A stretch of 64,000 bases of DNA from Streptomyces rubrogriseus (GTDB taxonomy: Bacteria; Actinomycetota; Actinomycetes; Streptomycetales; Streptomycetaceae), in contig NZ_CP116256.1 in NCBI RefSeq assembly GCF_027947575.1, positions 3,038,001-3,102,000 of the forward strand, in the 5' to 3' direction. This document shows, piece after piece, positions 38,366 to 47,072 of this stretch. The position numbers and the translations under genes are program-made. The notes beneath the pieces are model-generated. The model worked only from the letters and a program-made list of their open reading frames with translations. It did not search any database and had not been told where the DNA came from. Positions within the stretch are counted from its first letter, which is position 1. Every line of letters starts with the position of its first letter.

Positions 38366-38382
38366 TTACGTTTTCAGTGAAT

Positions 38383-38394
38383 GGACAGTTGTCC
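38383..38394. promoter_or_regulatory. Palindrome, candidate TetR operator 2
   Basis: GGACAGTTGTCC, one mismatch from a perfect 12-bp palindrome, centred 30 bp from operator 1 (about three helical turns), so two dimers could bind side by side on one face. Confidence 0.65.
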
Positions 38395-38397
38395 GGT

Positions 38398-38422
38398 TGT
38401 CCGCCCACTCTACCGGCGGACA
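38398..38422. promoter_or_regulatory. Spaced inverted repeat, candidate TetR site 3
   Basis: TGTCCGCC (38398-38405) and GGCGGACA (38415-38422) with a nine-base spacer, the half-sites turned outward relative to operators 1 and 2. It lies 75 bp before the oxidoreductase operon start. Weaker case for a TetR site than the other two. Confidence 0.5.
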
Positions 38423-38496
38423 GCGGCCCCCCCCACCCATGCACCCACTGCCTACAGCCAGTTTTCCCGGTATCCAGACACCAAAGAAGGCTGATC

Positions 38497-39099
38497 ATGG
38501 CCCCAGTACCCCCGTCGACGTCCAGCGCCGTCACCCTGAACATCAACGGCGAGAAGCACCAGCTGACCGTCGACCACCGCACCACCCTGCTCGACGCCCT
38601 GCGCGAGCGTCTCGACCTCACCGGTACCAAGAAGGGCTGCGACCAGGGGCAGTGCGGCGCCTGTACCGTCCTGGTCGACGGACGTCGCGCCGTCTCCTGT
38701 CTGAACCTCGCCGTCGCCGCCGAGGGGCGTGAGATCACCACCATCGAGGGCATGGCCGAGGGCGACCGGCTGCACCCGGTCCAGCAGGCCTTCCTCGACC
38801 TCGACGGCTACCAGTGCGGCTACTGCACCCCCGGCCAGATCTGCTCGGCGATCGCGGTCATCGAGGAGCACGCGGCCGGCTGGCCCAGCGCCGCCACCGA
38901 GGACGTCCGCCCCGAGGCCGGGCCGCCACCCCTGACGCCCGACGAGATCCGCGAACGGATGAGCGGCAACCTGTGCCGCTGCGGCGCCTACGTCTCCATC
39001 GTCCAGGCCGTCACCCGCGCCGCCGAGGCCCACCAGGCCGCGGCCCAGGACGACGACCGTGCCGACCAGGACCTGACCACCGAGGAGACGGCCGCATGA
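38497..39099 (+). CDS. Molybdenum oxidoreductase, 2Fe-2S subunit (YagT/PaoA-like)
   Basis: A 200-residue electron-transfer subunit. The first [2Fe-2S] cluster ligands are in GCDQGQCGACTVL and the preceding Cys region, the second in QCGYCTPGQ and NLCRCGAY. It passes electrons from the molybdenum site toward the FAD subunit. The start ATG follows AAGAAGG. Unlike E. coli PaoA there is no Tat signal, so the complex is probably cytosolic. The C-terminus has an acidic/Gln extension. The stop overlaps the FAD subunit start by four bases. First gene of a four-gene operon. Confidence 0.93.
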   Translation: MAPVPPSTSSAVTLNINGEKHQLTVDHRTTLLDALRERLDLTGTKKGCDQGQCGACTVLVDGRRAVSCLNLAVAAEGREITTIEGMAEGDRLHPVQQAFLDLDGYQCGYCTPGQICSAIAVIEEHAAGWPSAATEDVRPEAGPPPLTPDEIRERMSGNLCRCGAYVSIVQAVTRAAEAHQAAAQDDDRADQDLTTEETAA

Positions 39100-40088
39100 G
39101 GGAGTTCGGATACCAGCGCGCCGACGACGTCTCCGGCGCGGTGGCGCTGCTCGCCGCCGACCCGGACGCCCGCTTCCTCGGCGGCGGCACCAACCTCGTG
39201 GACCTGATGAAGACCGGCGTCGAGCGTCCCGCCCGGCTCGTCGACGTCCGTGAACTCCCCCTGGACGCCATCGAGGAGACCGCGGACGGCGGACTGCGCA
39301 TCGGCGCCACCGTCACCAACAGCGACCTCGCCGCCCATCCCGAAGTGCGCCGCCGCTACCCGGCACTGACCCAGGCGGTCCTGGCCGGTGCCTCCGGCCA
39401 GCTGCGCAACATGGCCACCGTCGGGGGCAACCTGCTCCAGCGCACCCGCTGCGGCTACTTCACCGACCTGAGCAAGCCCTGCAACAAGCGCGCCCCCGGC
39501 AGCGGCTGCTCCGCGGTCACCGGCGAACACCACAACCACGCCGTGCTGGGCGCCTCCGACCACTGCGTCGCCGTGCACCCCTCGGACATGGGGGTGGCCC
39601 TCACCGCCTTCGACGCCGTCGTCGGCTACGAAACCCTCGACGGCCCCGGCGAGTTGCCGCTCGCCGACTTCTACCTCCCCGTCGGGGACACCCCGCACCG
39701 GGAGACCGCACTGCCGGCCGGCGCGCTGATCACCGGAGTCACCCTGCCGCCCGCCCCGGTCGCCGCCCGCTCCCGCTACCGCAAGGTGCGCGAGCGCGCC
39801 TCGTACGCCTTCGCGATCGGCTCGGTCGCCGCCGCGCTCGACGTCGAGGACGGCGTCGTACGCGAGGCCCGGCTGGCCTTCGGCGCGGTCGCCTCGCGGC
39901 CCTGGCGGGCCCGCGCGGCCGAGGCCGTCCTCACCGGCGCACCGGCCGACGGCGACACCTTCGCCGCCGCCGCGGACGCCGAACTCGCGGCCGCCAGGCC
40001 GCTGCCCGACAACGGATACAAGGTGACCCTCATGCGCAACCTCGCGGTGGCCGTCCTGACCGAACTCGCCGAGGAGACCGCCCGATGA
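39096..40088 (+). CDS. Molybdenum oxidoreductase, FAD subunit with 4Fe-4S insert (YagS/PaoB-like)
   Basis: A 330-residue FAD-binding subunit. FAD contacts are FLGGGTNLVDLM and ATVGGNLLQRTRC. The insertion RCGYFTDLSKPCNKR...GSGC, together with a nearby DHCVAVHPSD segment, supplies the four Cys of an extra [4Fe-4S] cluster, as in PaoB and 4-hydroxybenzoyl-CoA reductase. This groups the enzyme with YagTSR/PaoABC aldehyde oxidoreductases rather than classic xanthine dehydrogenase. Overlaps both neighbours by four bases (ATGA). Confidence 0.93.
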   Translation: MREFGYQRADDVSGAVALLAADPDARFLGGGTNLVDLMKTGVERPARLVDVRELPLDAIEETADGGLRIGATVTNSDLAAHPEVRRRYPALTQAVLAGASGQLRNMATVGGNLLQRTRCGYFTDLSKPCNKRAPGSGCSAVTGEHHNHAVLGASDHCVAVHPSDMGVALTAFDAVVGYETLDGPGELPLADFYLPVGDTPHRETALPAGALITGVTLPPAPVAARSRYRKVRERASYAFAIGSVAAALDVEDGVVREARLAFGAVASRPWRARAAEAVLTGAPADGDTFAAAADAELAAARPLPDNGYKVTLMRNLAVAVLTELAEETAR

Positions 40089-42232
40089 CCACCGCCACGA
40101 CCGGCCGTACGGCGCTCCGGGGCGTCGTCGGCACCGCGCACACCCGCGTCGAGGGCCGCGACAAGGTCACCGGAGCGGCCCGCTACGCGGGCGAGATCCC
40201 CTTCGCCGACCTCGCGCACGGATGGCTGGTCCTCTCCACCGTCGCGCGCGGCCGCATCCGCTCCCTCGACACCGAGGCCGTCCTCGCCATGCCCGGCGTG
40301 CTCACCGTCCTGCACCACGGCAACGCCCCGCGCGTCGACACCGACTACGTCGGCCTCCTCGGCATCCCGCCGGACCCCACCGCCGCCGTCTTCCAGCAGG
40401 ACCGGGTGCACCACGTGGGCTGGCCGGTCGCCCTCGTCGTCGCCGAGACGTCCGAGCAGGCCCGGGAGGCCGCCGAGGCCCTCGTCGTCGCCTACGACGA
40501 GGAACCGCACGACACCGCCCTCACCGCCGACCACCCGGGGGCCCACCCGGCCGGCGGGGTCATGCCCGGCGAGACCGCCAAGGGCGACCTCGCGGCCGGA
40601 CTCGCCGCCTCCGCAGTGGTCGTGGACGAGGAGTACACCACTCCCGAAGAGCACCACAGCATGATGGAGCCGCACGCCGCCACCGCCCGGTGGGACGGCG
40701 GCCGGCTGGAGGTCGTCGACTCCAACCAGGGCACCACCTGGATCCAGACCGAACTGGCCAGCCTGTTCTCCCTCGACGCCTCCGCGGTACGGGTGCGCTC
40801 CGAGCACATCGGCGGCGGCTTCGGCAGCAAGGGCCTGCGCGCCCACCAGGTCGCCGCCGTGATGGCCGCGACCGAACTGCAGCGGCCGGTGCGCGTGGTC
40901 ATGACGAGGCGGCAGATGTTCTCGCTGGCCGGCTACCGCAGCCCCACCCTCCAGCGCGTCCGGCTCGGCGCCGACGCCGACGGCCGGCTGCGCGCCCTGG
41001 AGCACCGCTCGCTGAACCAGACGTCCACCGTCTACGAGTTCGTCGAGCCCAGCGCGGGCGTGGCCCGGGTCATGTACGACGCCGAGGCGCACCACACGGC
41101 CAACGAGGTCGCGCCCCTCGACGTGCCGTCGCCGACGTTCATGCGCGCGCCGGGCGAGGCACCGGGCTCCTTCGCCATCGAATCGGCCCTCGACGAACTC
41201 GCCGAGCGCGGCGGCATAGACCCCATCGCCCTGCGCCTGCGCAACGAACCGGAGGTCGGCCCGGTCTCCGGTCTGCCCTTCAGCAGCCGCAACCTGGACG
41301 CCTGCTTCCGCGAAGGAGCCCGGCGGTTCGGCTGGGCCGGGCGCGACCCGCGACCCGGCGTTCGCCGTGACGGGCGCTGGCTGCTGGGCACGGGCACCGC
41401 CGCCGCCTCCTTCCACTCGGGTGCCGGTCCCTCCACGGCCGTCGTGACCGCCGAGGCCGACGGCGGGTTCACGGTACGGATCGCCGCCGCCGACATCGGC
41501 ACCGGCGCCCGTACGGCGCTCACCCTGGTCGCCGCCGACGCCCTCGAGGTCGCGCCCGACCGGGTCCGGGTGCGCATCGGTGACAGCGACTTCGGCCCCG
41601 CGATGATCGCGGGCGGCTCGATGGGCACGCGGTCCTGGGCCTGGGCGGTCACGGAGGCGGCCCGCGAACTGCGGGAGCGGCTGGCCCTGGGCACGACGAT
41701 CCCGCCGGAGGGCATCACCGTACGGTCCGACACCACCGCCCTGCTCGGCGCCCTCGCGCAGAAGGAACGGCACTCCTTCGGCGCGCAGTTCGCCGAGGTC
41801 GCCGTGGACACCGCCACCGGCGAGGTGCGGGTGCGTCGGATGCTCGGCATCTTCGCGGCCGGCCGGATCGTCAACCCGCTCACCGCCCGCAACCAGCTCG
41901 TCGGAGGCATGGTCTGGGGCATCTCCATGGCCCTGCACGAGGAGGCGGTCCGGGACCGGACGAGCGGCGGCCTCTACGCCCCCGACCTCGCCGGCTACCA
42001 CGTGGCTACCAACGCCGACGTGGGCGACATCCAGGCCGACTGGGTGGACGACCCCGACCCCGACGACCCGGTCGGCATCAAGGGCGTCGGCGAGATCGGC
42101 ATCGTGGGCGCCGCGGCGGCCGTCGCCAACGCCGTCTGGCACGCGACCGGCGTACGCCACCGCAACCTGCCGATCCGGCCGGACCGGGTGCTGTCGGCGG
42201 TGCCCGCGAGCTCGGGAGCGGCGGATGCTTGA
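40085..42232 (+). CDS. Molybdenum oxidoreductase, molybdopterin subunit (YagR/PaoC-like)
   Basis: A 715-residue catalytic subunit of the xanthine oxidase family. Molybdopterin cytosine dinucleotide contacts and active-site segments include GGGFGSKG (near residue 242), MRAPGEAPG (near 352) and KGVGEIGIVGA (near 664), where the Glu is the base catalyst. Hydroxylates aldehydes to acids or purine-type rings; the YagTSR resemblance favours aldehydes. It overlaps the FAD gene start by four bases and the XdhC-type gene by eight. No signal peptide. Confidence 0.93.
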   Translation: MTTATTGRTALRGVVGTAHTRVEGRDKVTGAARYAGEIPFADLAHGWLVLSTVARGRIRSLDTEAVLAMPGVLTVLHHGNAPRVDTDYVGLLGIPPDPTAAVFQQDRVHHVGWPVALVVAETSEQAREAAEALVVAYDEEPHDTALTADHPGAHPAGGVMPGETAKGDLAAGLAASAVVVDEEYTTPEEHHSMMEPHAATARWDGGRLEVVDSNQGTTWIQTELASLFSLDASAVRVRSEHIGGGFGSKGLRAHQVAAVMAATELQRPVRVVMTRRQMFSLAGYRSPTLQRVRLGADADGRLRALEHRSLNQTSTVYEFVEPSAGVARVMYDAEAHHTANEVAPLDVPSPTFMRAPGEAPGSFAIESALDELAERGGIDPIALRLRNEPEVGPVSGLPFSSRNLDACFREGARRFGWAGRDPRPGVRRDGRWLLGTGTAAASFHSGAGPSTAVVTAEADGGFTVRIAAADIGTGARTALTLVAADALEVAPDRVRVRIGDSDFGPAMIAGGSMGTRSWAWAVTEAARELRERLALGTTIPPEGITVRSDTTALLGALAQKERHSFGAQFAEVAVDTATGEVRVRRMLGIFAAGRIVNPLTARNQLVGGMVWGISMALHEEAVRDRTSGGLYAPDLAGYHVATNADVGDIQADWVDDPDPDDPVGIKGVGEIGIVGAAAAVANAVWHATGVRHRNLPIRPDRVLSAVPASSGAADA

Positions 42233-43382
42233 CATCGCCGAGGAGCTGGACCGCTGGCTCGCCGAGGGCCGGGAGTTCGCGGTCGCCACCGTCGTCGCCG
42301 TGGGGGGCAGCGCGCCGCGCGGTCCCGGCGCCGCCCTCGCCGTCGACAGCGCGGGCACCGTGATCGGCTCGGTCTCCGGCGGTTGTGTGGAGGGCGCGGT
42401 GTACGACCTGTGCGCCGACGCCCTGCGCACCGGGGAGACGCTGCGCGAACGCTTCGGCTACAGCGACGAGGACGCCTTCGCGGTCGGACTGACCTGCGGC
42501 GGGATCGTCGACGTACTGGTCACGCCGGTCGGCGCCGACGCGCCCTCGCGCGAGGTGCTCCGGGCGGCGCTGGCCACGGCCGCCCGGAGCGGGACCGCGG
42601 CCCTCGCCCGGGTCGTCGAGGGTCCGCCCGAGCTGCTGGGCAGGGCGCTGCTCGTCCGGCCCGACGGTTCGCACGCGGGAGGCCTGGGCGGCCACCCCGA
42701 CCTGGACCGCACCGCGGCCGCCGAGGCCGGTGCCCTGCTGGACGCCGGGCGCACCGGCACGGTCGGACTCTCGGAGGACGGTTCGCACTGCCCCGGCGGG
42801 CTCACCCTGCTCGTCGAGACCAGCGTGCCGCCGCCCCGCATGATCGTCTTCGGCGCGGTCGACTTCGCCGCCGCGCTGGTGCGGGCCGGGAAGTTCCTCG
42901 GGTATCACGTCACGGTGTGCGACGCCCGGCCCGTCTTCGCCACCCCGGCCCGTTTCCCCGAGGCCGACGAGGTCGTCGTCGACTGGCCGCACCGCTACCT
43001 GCGGGACACCCCGACCGACGGGCGCACGGTGCTGTGCGTGCTCACCCACGACGCCAAGTTCGACGTGCCACTGCTGGCGGAGGCGCTGCGGATGCCGGTC
43101 GCGTTCGTCGGCGCGATGGGCTCGCGCCGTACCCACGAGGACCGCGACCGCCGACTGCGCCAGGCCGGTCTGAGCGGGGACGAGCTGTCCCGGCTGCGTT
43201 CACCGATCGGCCTCGACCTCGGCGCCCGTACCCCCGAGGAGACGGCCCTGTCCATCGCGGCGGAGATCGTCGCGGCCCGCCGCGGCGGTACGGGCGTCCC
43301 GCTGACGGGCGGGGCGGCACCGATCCACCGGGAGGCGGCGGGGCGGCCCCCCGAGGAGAAGGCGAGGGAAGCGGCTGCCTGA
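42225..43382 (+). CDS. XdhC/CoxI-family molybdenum cofactor maturation protein
   Basis: A 385-residue XdhC/CoxI protein, which in characterised systems binds molybdenum cofactor, promotes its sulfuration and inserts it into the apo-enzyme. The N-terminal CoxI domain includes TVVAVGGSAPRGPGAALAV and SVSGGCVEGAVYD (conserved Cys), and the Rossmann-like C-terminal domain includes VCVLTHDAKFDVPLL-type HD segment and FVGAMGSRRT. It overlaps the catalytic subunit by eight bases, so it is made stoichiometrically. The last residues lie in a tandem repeat that continues past the stop. Confidence 0.92.
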   Translation: MLDIAEELDRWLAEGREFAVATVVAVGGSAPRGPGAALAVDSAGTVIGSVSGGCVEGAVYDLCADALRTGETLRERFGYSDEDAFAVGLTCGGIVDVLVTPVGADAPSREVLRAALATAARSGTAALARVVEGPPELLGRALLVRPDGSHAGGLGGHPDLDRTAAAEAGALLDAGRTGTVGLSEDGSHCPGGLTLLVETSVPPPRMIVFGAVDFAAALVRAGKFLGYHVTVCDARPVFATPARFPEADEVVVDWPHRYLRDTPTDGRTVLCVLTHDAKFDVPLLAEALRMPVAFVGAMGSRRTHEDRDRRLRQAGLSGDELSRLRSPIGLDLGARTPEETALSIAAEIVAARRGGTGVPLTGGAAPIHREAAGRPPEEKAREAAA

Positions 43383-43429
43383 AAAAGGGAGGGAAGCGGC
43401 TGCCTGAAGAAAGGGAGGCGGCTGCCTGA
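43364..43429 (+). repeat. Tandem repeats at the xdhC-type gene end
   Basis: Three copies of a unit around GGGA-AGCGGCTGCCTGA: 43364-43382, 43389-43407 and a slightly shorter copy at 43413-43429 (periods of 25 and about 22 bp). The first copy contains the TGA stop of the XdhC-type gene. Repeat units end in CTGCCTGA, so slippage could move the stop by whole units. Confidence 0.8.
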
Positions 43430-43464
43430 GGAATCCGGACAGGGCGGTCGCCCGAGAAGGAGGC

Positions 43465-45240
43465 TCAGGGCAGCGCCGACTCGCCGGCCAGGCGCACCGA
43501 GCACTCCAGCAACATGGCGTGCACGAAGGCCTGCGGGAGGTTTCCGCGGAGCTGGCGCTGGCGCACGTCGTACTCCTCGGCGAACAGCCCGGTCGGCCCG
43601 CAGGCCGCGCGGGTGCGCTCGAACCAGCGGAACGCGTTCACCCGGTCGCCGACCCGGTGCGTGGCGAGCGCCATGGCGAAGCCGCACAGCAGGAAGGCGC
43701 CCTCGGCCTCGCCCAGCGGCACCCCGGGATGTTCGAAGCGGTACAGGTACCCGTCCTCGGACAGGCGGGATTCGACGTAGGCGCGGGTGGCGGCGTCGCC
43801 GTCGTCCCCGAAGGTGCAGCCGCGGGCCATCGGCACCAGCAGCGCGGCCTCGGGCCCGTCGTCGTCCTCGGCCCGCCGCCAGCGGCCGTCCGCGTGCAGG
43901 CACCGACGCCGGGTCTCCCGCAGCACCGTGTCGGCGAGGTCGGCGCACCGGCGCCCCGCGACCCCGGGCAGCACCTCGGCCATCCGCCGCAGACCGCACA
44001 CCACGCTCAGCCGGGAGTGGGTCCACCACCGGTCCTCCAGCTCCCACAGACCGGCCTCCGGCTTCAACCACTGCCGCTCGACGACGTCCACGGCGACGGC
44101 GGCGGCCCGTTCCGCCTCGTCGGTCAGGCGGTCGTGCGCGGCCGCCGCCGCGAACAACTGCAGCGCCTCGCCGAAGGTGTCCAGCTGGAACTGGGCGCCC
44201 GCGTCGTTGCCGACGTGGTCGTTGCCGCCGGGATAGCCGGGCAGCCGCAGGGAACGCTCCTTCCCGACCGGCCGCCCGTCGACGGTGTAGGCGGGCCGCA
44301 CCCGGTCGCCGTCCGCGAGGATGCGCTCGGCGACGAAGCGCACGGCGTCGTCGACCAGCGGGTGCGGCCCGTGCGCGGCGACCGCGAGAGCGGCGTAGCA
44401 CTGGTCGCGCAGCCACGCGTAGCGGTAGTCGTAGTTGCGCCCGCTGTTGGCACGTTCCGGCAGGGACGTGGTCGCTGCGGCCACCATCCCGCCGGAGACG
44501 CTGGTCAGCCCGTGCAGGACGGCGTACGCGTGCCGGGCGTCGCGGGGCGCGACCAGCCGGGAGCAGTCGGGCACGGCCCGCCGCCACTCCTGTTCCGTGG
44601 CTCGCCACAGCGCGTCGGCGTCGAGCGGTTCGGTCTCCCGCCCCGAGGACAGTTCGAGGACGAGGTCGTGCGTCTCGCCCTCGCGCAGCCGGAATTCGCC
44701 GCGCAGCCCCGCCTCGTCGCGCCACACCGCGTCCGGGGCCCCGGCGAGCCGCATCCGCAGCCCCTGCGCCCCGGCCGTCCACACCCCGTGTTCCCGCCGG
44801 CGGTCGCCCATCCGGACCTGCCCGAAACCGGGCCGCGGGTCCAGGTCCAGGTTGAGGCGCGCCTCGCCCCGCTCCACCCGCATGCGGCGCAGCAGCACGA
44901 GCCGGTCCGTGCGGGCCGGCAGGGCCAGCGCCTCGCGGCACTCGATCACACAGTCGGCGGTCACCCACCGGCTGATCCGGATCAACGTGCCCTCCTCGTA
45001 GGAGCCGCCCCAGACGTGCCAGGGGTCCGCGGGCTCCACCGTGAAGTGCCCGGCCCCGCCGATCAGCGCGGAGAACACCGCGTCGTCGTGCCACCGCGGG
45101 GCGCACAGCCACACGATCCGGCCCCGGGGGTCCAGGACGGCACCTCGTTCACCGTCGGCGAGCACGCCGTACTCGCGCAGGGCCCAGGGCGGACAGGACG
45201 TGTCCGGTGCCGCCGTGCGCCGATCGTCGCTGTCGTTCAT
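43465..45240 (-). CDS. Glycoside hydrolase family 15 protein (glucoamylase/trehalase-like)
   Basis: A 591-residue GH15-type protein with an N-terminal beta-domain (about 1-270, GDRRREHGVWTAGAQGLRM) and an (alpha/alpha)6 catalytic domain. Family segments are NSGRNYDYRYAWLRD, PGYPGGNDHVGNDAG and GLFAEEYD; the paired catalytic Glu residues are expected in LWELEDRWW and AEEYD. No signal peptide, so it is intracellular, as in trehalose or glycan-turnover members. Its ATG lies 10 bp after the stop of the NodB gene, as last gene of a leftward run with NodB, DMT and SDR genes. Substrate unassigned. Confidence 0.88.
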   Translation of the reverse strand: MNDSDDRRTAAPDTSCPPWALREYGVLADGERGAVLDPRGRIVWLCAPRWHDDAVFSALIGGAGHFTVEPADPWHVWGGSYEEGTLIRISRWVTADCVIECREALALPARTDRLVLLRRMRVERGEARLNLDLDPRPGFGQVRMGDRRREHGVWTAGAQGLRMRLAGAPDAVWRDEAGLRGEFRLREGETHDLVLELSSGRETEPLDADALWRATEQEWRRAVPDCSRLVAPRDARHAYAVLHGLTSVSGGMVAAATTSLPERANSGRNYDYRYAWLRDQCYAALAVAAHGPHPLVDDAVRFVAERILADGDRVRPAYTVDGRPVGKERSLRLPGYPGGNDHVGNDAGAQFQLDTFGEALQLFAAAAAHDRLTDEAERAAAVAVDVVERQWLKPEAGLWELEDRWWTHSRLSVVCGLRRMAEVLPGVAGRRCADLADTVLRETRRRCLHADGRWRRAEDDDGPEAALLVPMARGCTFGDDGDAATRAYVESRLSEDGYLYRFEHPGVPLGEAEGAFLLCGFAMALATHRVGDRVNAFRWFERTRAACGPTGLFAEEYDVRQRQLRGNLPQAFVHAMLLECSVRLAGESALP

Positions 45241-45250
45241 GACGCTACGG

Positions 45251-46108
45251 CTATCCCGGCGCCGGTGACCGAAACGACGACGCCGTCCCTGCGGTCCCCG
45301 TCGCCCCTGCGGTCCCCGCCGTGCCCGCCGTCACCGTCGTCCCCGCCGCCGCTGCCGTTCCCGGCGTCCCCGTGGCCCCACCTGCGCCGTGCTCGCCCAG
45401 CGGGCCCACCGCCAGCCCCGCCTCGCGGCAGTCGCGCACGATGTCCGGCAGCGCGCCGAGCGTGGCCCGCCAGCTGCCCGGGGCGGAGGCGTGGTCGGTG
45501 TCGTGGAGGAGGACCGTGCCACCCCCGCACAGATCGGCCGCGACGGTCGCGCGTACCGAGGCGGGCGTGGCGTCGTGCCGCCAGTCCTTGCCCCACGCCG
45601 TCCACAGCACGGGGCGCAGCCCGGCCCGCCGGGCGGCCGCCCAGCGACCGGAGGTGAGGATCCCGTAGGGCGGCCGGTACCAGCGCGGCACACGTCCGGA
45701 CACCTCGTCCACCACCCGGACGGCACGCAGCAGCTCGCGCGTGTCCCGCGCCGGCGACGGCCACCAGGGGCGGTCGTGCGTCCAGCCGTGGACGGCGAGT
45801 TCATGTCCGCGCCGGACCAGCTCACGGGTCAGCGCTGGGTGGCGTAGGGCGTTCTCGCCCAGGACGAAGAACGTGGCCCGTACTCCGAGTCCGTCCAGCG
45901 CGTCGAGGAACTGCGGCGTGGACGCCGGGTCCGGGCCGTCGTCGAAGGTGAGCGCGACATGGCCGGGGCTGCCCCGGCCGGCCAGGCCAGGGAACCGTCG
46001 GCGGCGCAGTTCCGGCAGCCAGGTCGCGGCCGGACCGATGTGGGCCAGCGCGGCGGCGACCGGAGCGAGGGCGTACACCGCCCGTCCGGTGGGAAACGCG
46101 TGACGCAT
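45251..46108 (-). CDS. NodB-type polysaccharide deacetylase
   Basis: A carbohydrate esterase 4 protein, 285 residues from the ATG at 46108. The N-terminal region has a hydrophobic membrane or signal stretch (AVYALAPVAAALAHIG). All five NodB motifs are visible: TFDDGPDP, HGWTH (metal His), RPPYGI, WTAWGKDW and LLHDT. It removes acetyl groups from a glycan or glycolipid at the membrane. ATG 46108 has GGAGG eight bases upstream; a GTG at 46132 (adding eight residues) is possible. The last 40 residues are a Gly/Thr/Ala repeat, likely disordered. It sits between the DMT and GH15 genes in one run. Confidence 0.88.
   Translation of the reverse strand: MRHAFPTGRAVYALAPVAAALAHIGPAATWLPELRRRRFPGLAGRGSPGHVALTFDDGPDPASTPQFLDALDGLGVRATFFVLGENALRHPALTRELVRRGHELAVHGWTHDRPWWPSPARDTRELLRAVRVVDEVSGRVPRWYRPPYGILTSGRWAAARRAGLRPVLWTAWGKDWRHDATPASVRATVAADLCGGGTVLLHDTDHASAPGSWRATLGALPDIVRDCREAGLAVGPLGEHGAGGATGTPGTAAAAGTTVTAGTAGTAGATGTAGTASSFRSPAPG
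45290..45385 (-). repeat. Gly-Thr-Ala coding repeat at deacetylase C-terminus
   Basis: On the coding strand this segment reads repeating GTAG/TAGT units (Gly-Thr-Ala-Gly), with a DNA period of about nine and 15 bp built around GGGACCGCAGG-like elements. It encodes a tail outside the NodB fold and is expected to vary in length by slippage. Confidence 0.6.
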
Positions 46109-46147
46109 CCGTGGTGCCTCCGGTCCGTTCACCCAGCTCCGTCCTGG

Positions 46148-47056
46148 TCACCGCTTCTCCGCCCGCGCGGGACCGTCCCGAGCTGCCGGGGCCGTGTCCC
46201 AGGCGCCGTGCACCGACGGTGCCCGGGCCAGCCCGACGCTGCCGATGCCGATCAGCGCCACGCCGATCAGCTCGGGCAGCACCCGCACCCCGAGCAGGAT
46301 CTCCTCGCCGAACAGGGCCCAGCCCAGGGCGACGCTGGTCAGCGCGTCGCCGAGGGTCAGCGCGGGCTGTGAGGCCGCGAGGGTCCCCGCCCGCAGGGCG
46401 CTCTGCAGCAGCAGGAAGCTGGCCACGCCCAGGACGGCCGTGGCGTACGGCGGCCACTGGGTCAGCACCTCGCCCACCCCCTGGGAGAGCCGCCCGGTGA
46501 GTTCCTTGAGCAGCGCCGCCGTACCGCCGAACCCCACCGCGGACGCCGATCCGAACAGCGCCGCGCGGGGCGCGCCGTGCACCAGGCTGCCGACCGAGGC
46601 GAGGACCGTCATCAGGACGAACAGCGCCAGCCCCGCCCAGACCCAACGGCCGGCGGTGGCGGTGTCGTGACCGGGCGCCGGGGCGGCCGCGCCCAGGAAC
46701 AGTGCGAGCCCCACGGCCAGCGCCACGAACGCCAGCCACGTCCGCGAGTCCGGACGCCGATGGAAGACCACACTGCCGACCACGAGGGTGAACAGCAGTT
46801 CGGTGGCCATCAGCGGCTGGACGACGGCCAGGCTGCCCACCGCCAGCGCGGCCGCCTGCAGCACCGTCGTCAGCGCGAGCAGCGCCGCCCCGCCGACCCA
46901 GTACCGGTCGCGCACCAGCCGCAGCAGTGAGCGCAGCATCGTGTGCCGGGCCCCCGCCCGGTCCTCGTCCTGCGCCGCGGCCCTGCGCTGCAGTACCGAC
47001 GCCGCCGCGTTGGACAGCGCCGCGAACAGGGCTAGGACGACGGTGAGGACACTCAC
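46148..47056 (-). CDS. DMT-superfamily membrane transporter
   Basis: A 302-residue protein with about nine to ten membrane helices (VVLALFAALSNAAASVLQ, GGAALLALTTVLQAAALAVG, LAFVALAVGLALFLGA, WAGLALFVLMTVLASVGSLV, etc.), of the drug/metabolite transporter type with NIPA-like features. The cytosolic loop after helix 1 is basic and acidic (RRAAAQDEDRAGARHT). The GTG at 47056 follows GGGAG. It starts 16 bp after the SDR stop and ends 15 bp before the deacetylase GTG. In this context a role as a lipid or sugar flippase-like exporter is possible, by inference only. Confidence 0.85.
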   Translation of the reverse strand: MSVLTVVLALFAALSNAAASVLQRRAAAQDEDRAGARHTMLRSLLRLVRDRYWVGGAALLALTTVLQAAALAVGSLAVVQPLMATELLFTLVVGSVVFHRRPDSRTWLAFVALAVGLALFLGAAAPAPGHDTATAGRWVWAGLALFVLMTVLASVGSLVHGAPRAALFGSASAVGFGGTAALLKELTGRLSQGVGEVLTQWPPYATAVLGVASFLLLQSALRAGTLAASQPALTLGDALTSVALGWALFGEEILLGVRVLPELIGVALIGIGSVGLARAPSVHGAWDTAPAARDGPARAEKR

Positions 47057-47072
47057 CGCGGCGTGCTCCCGG

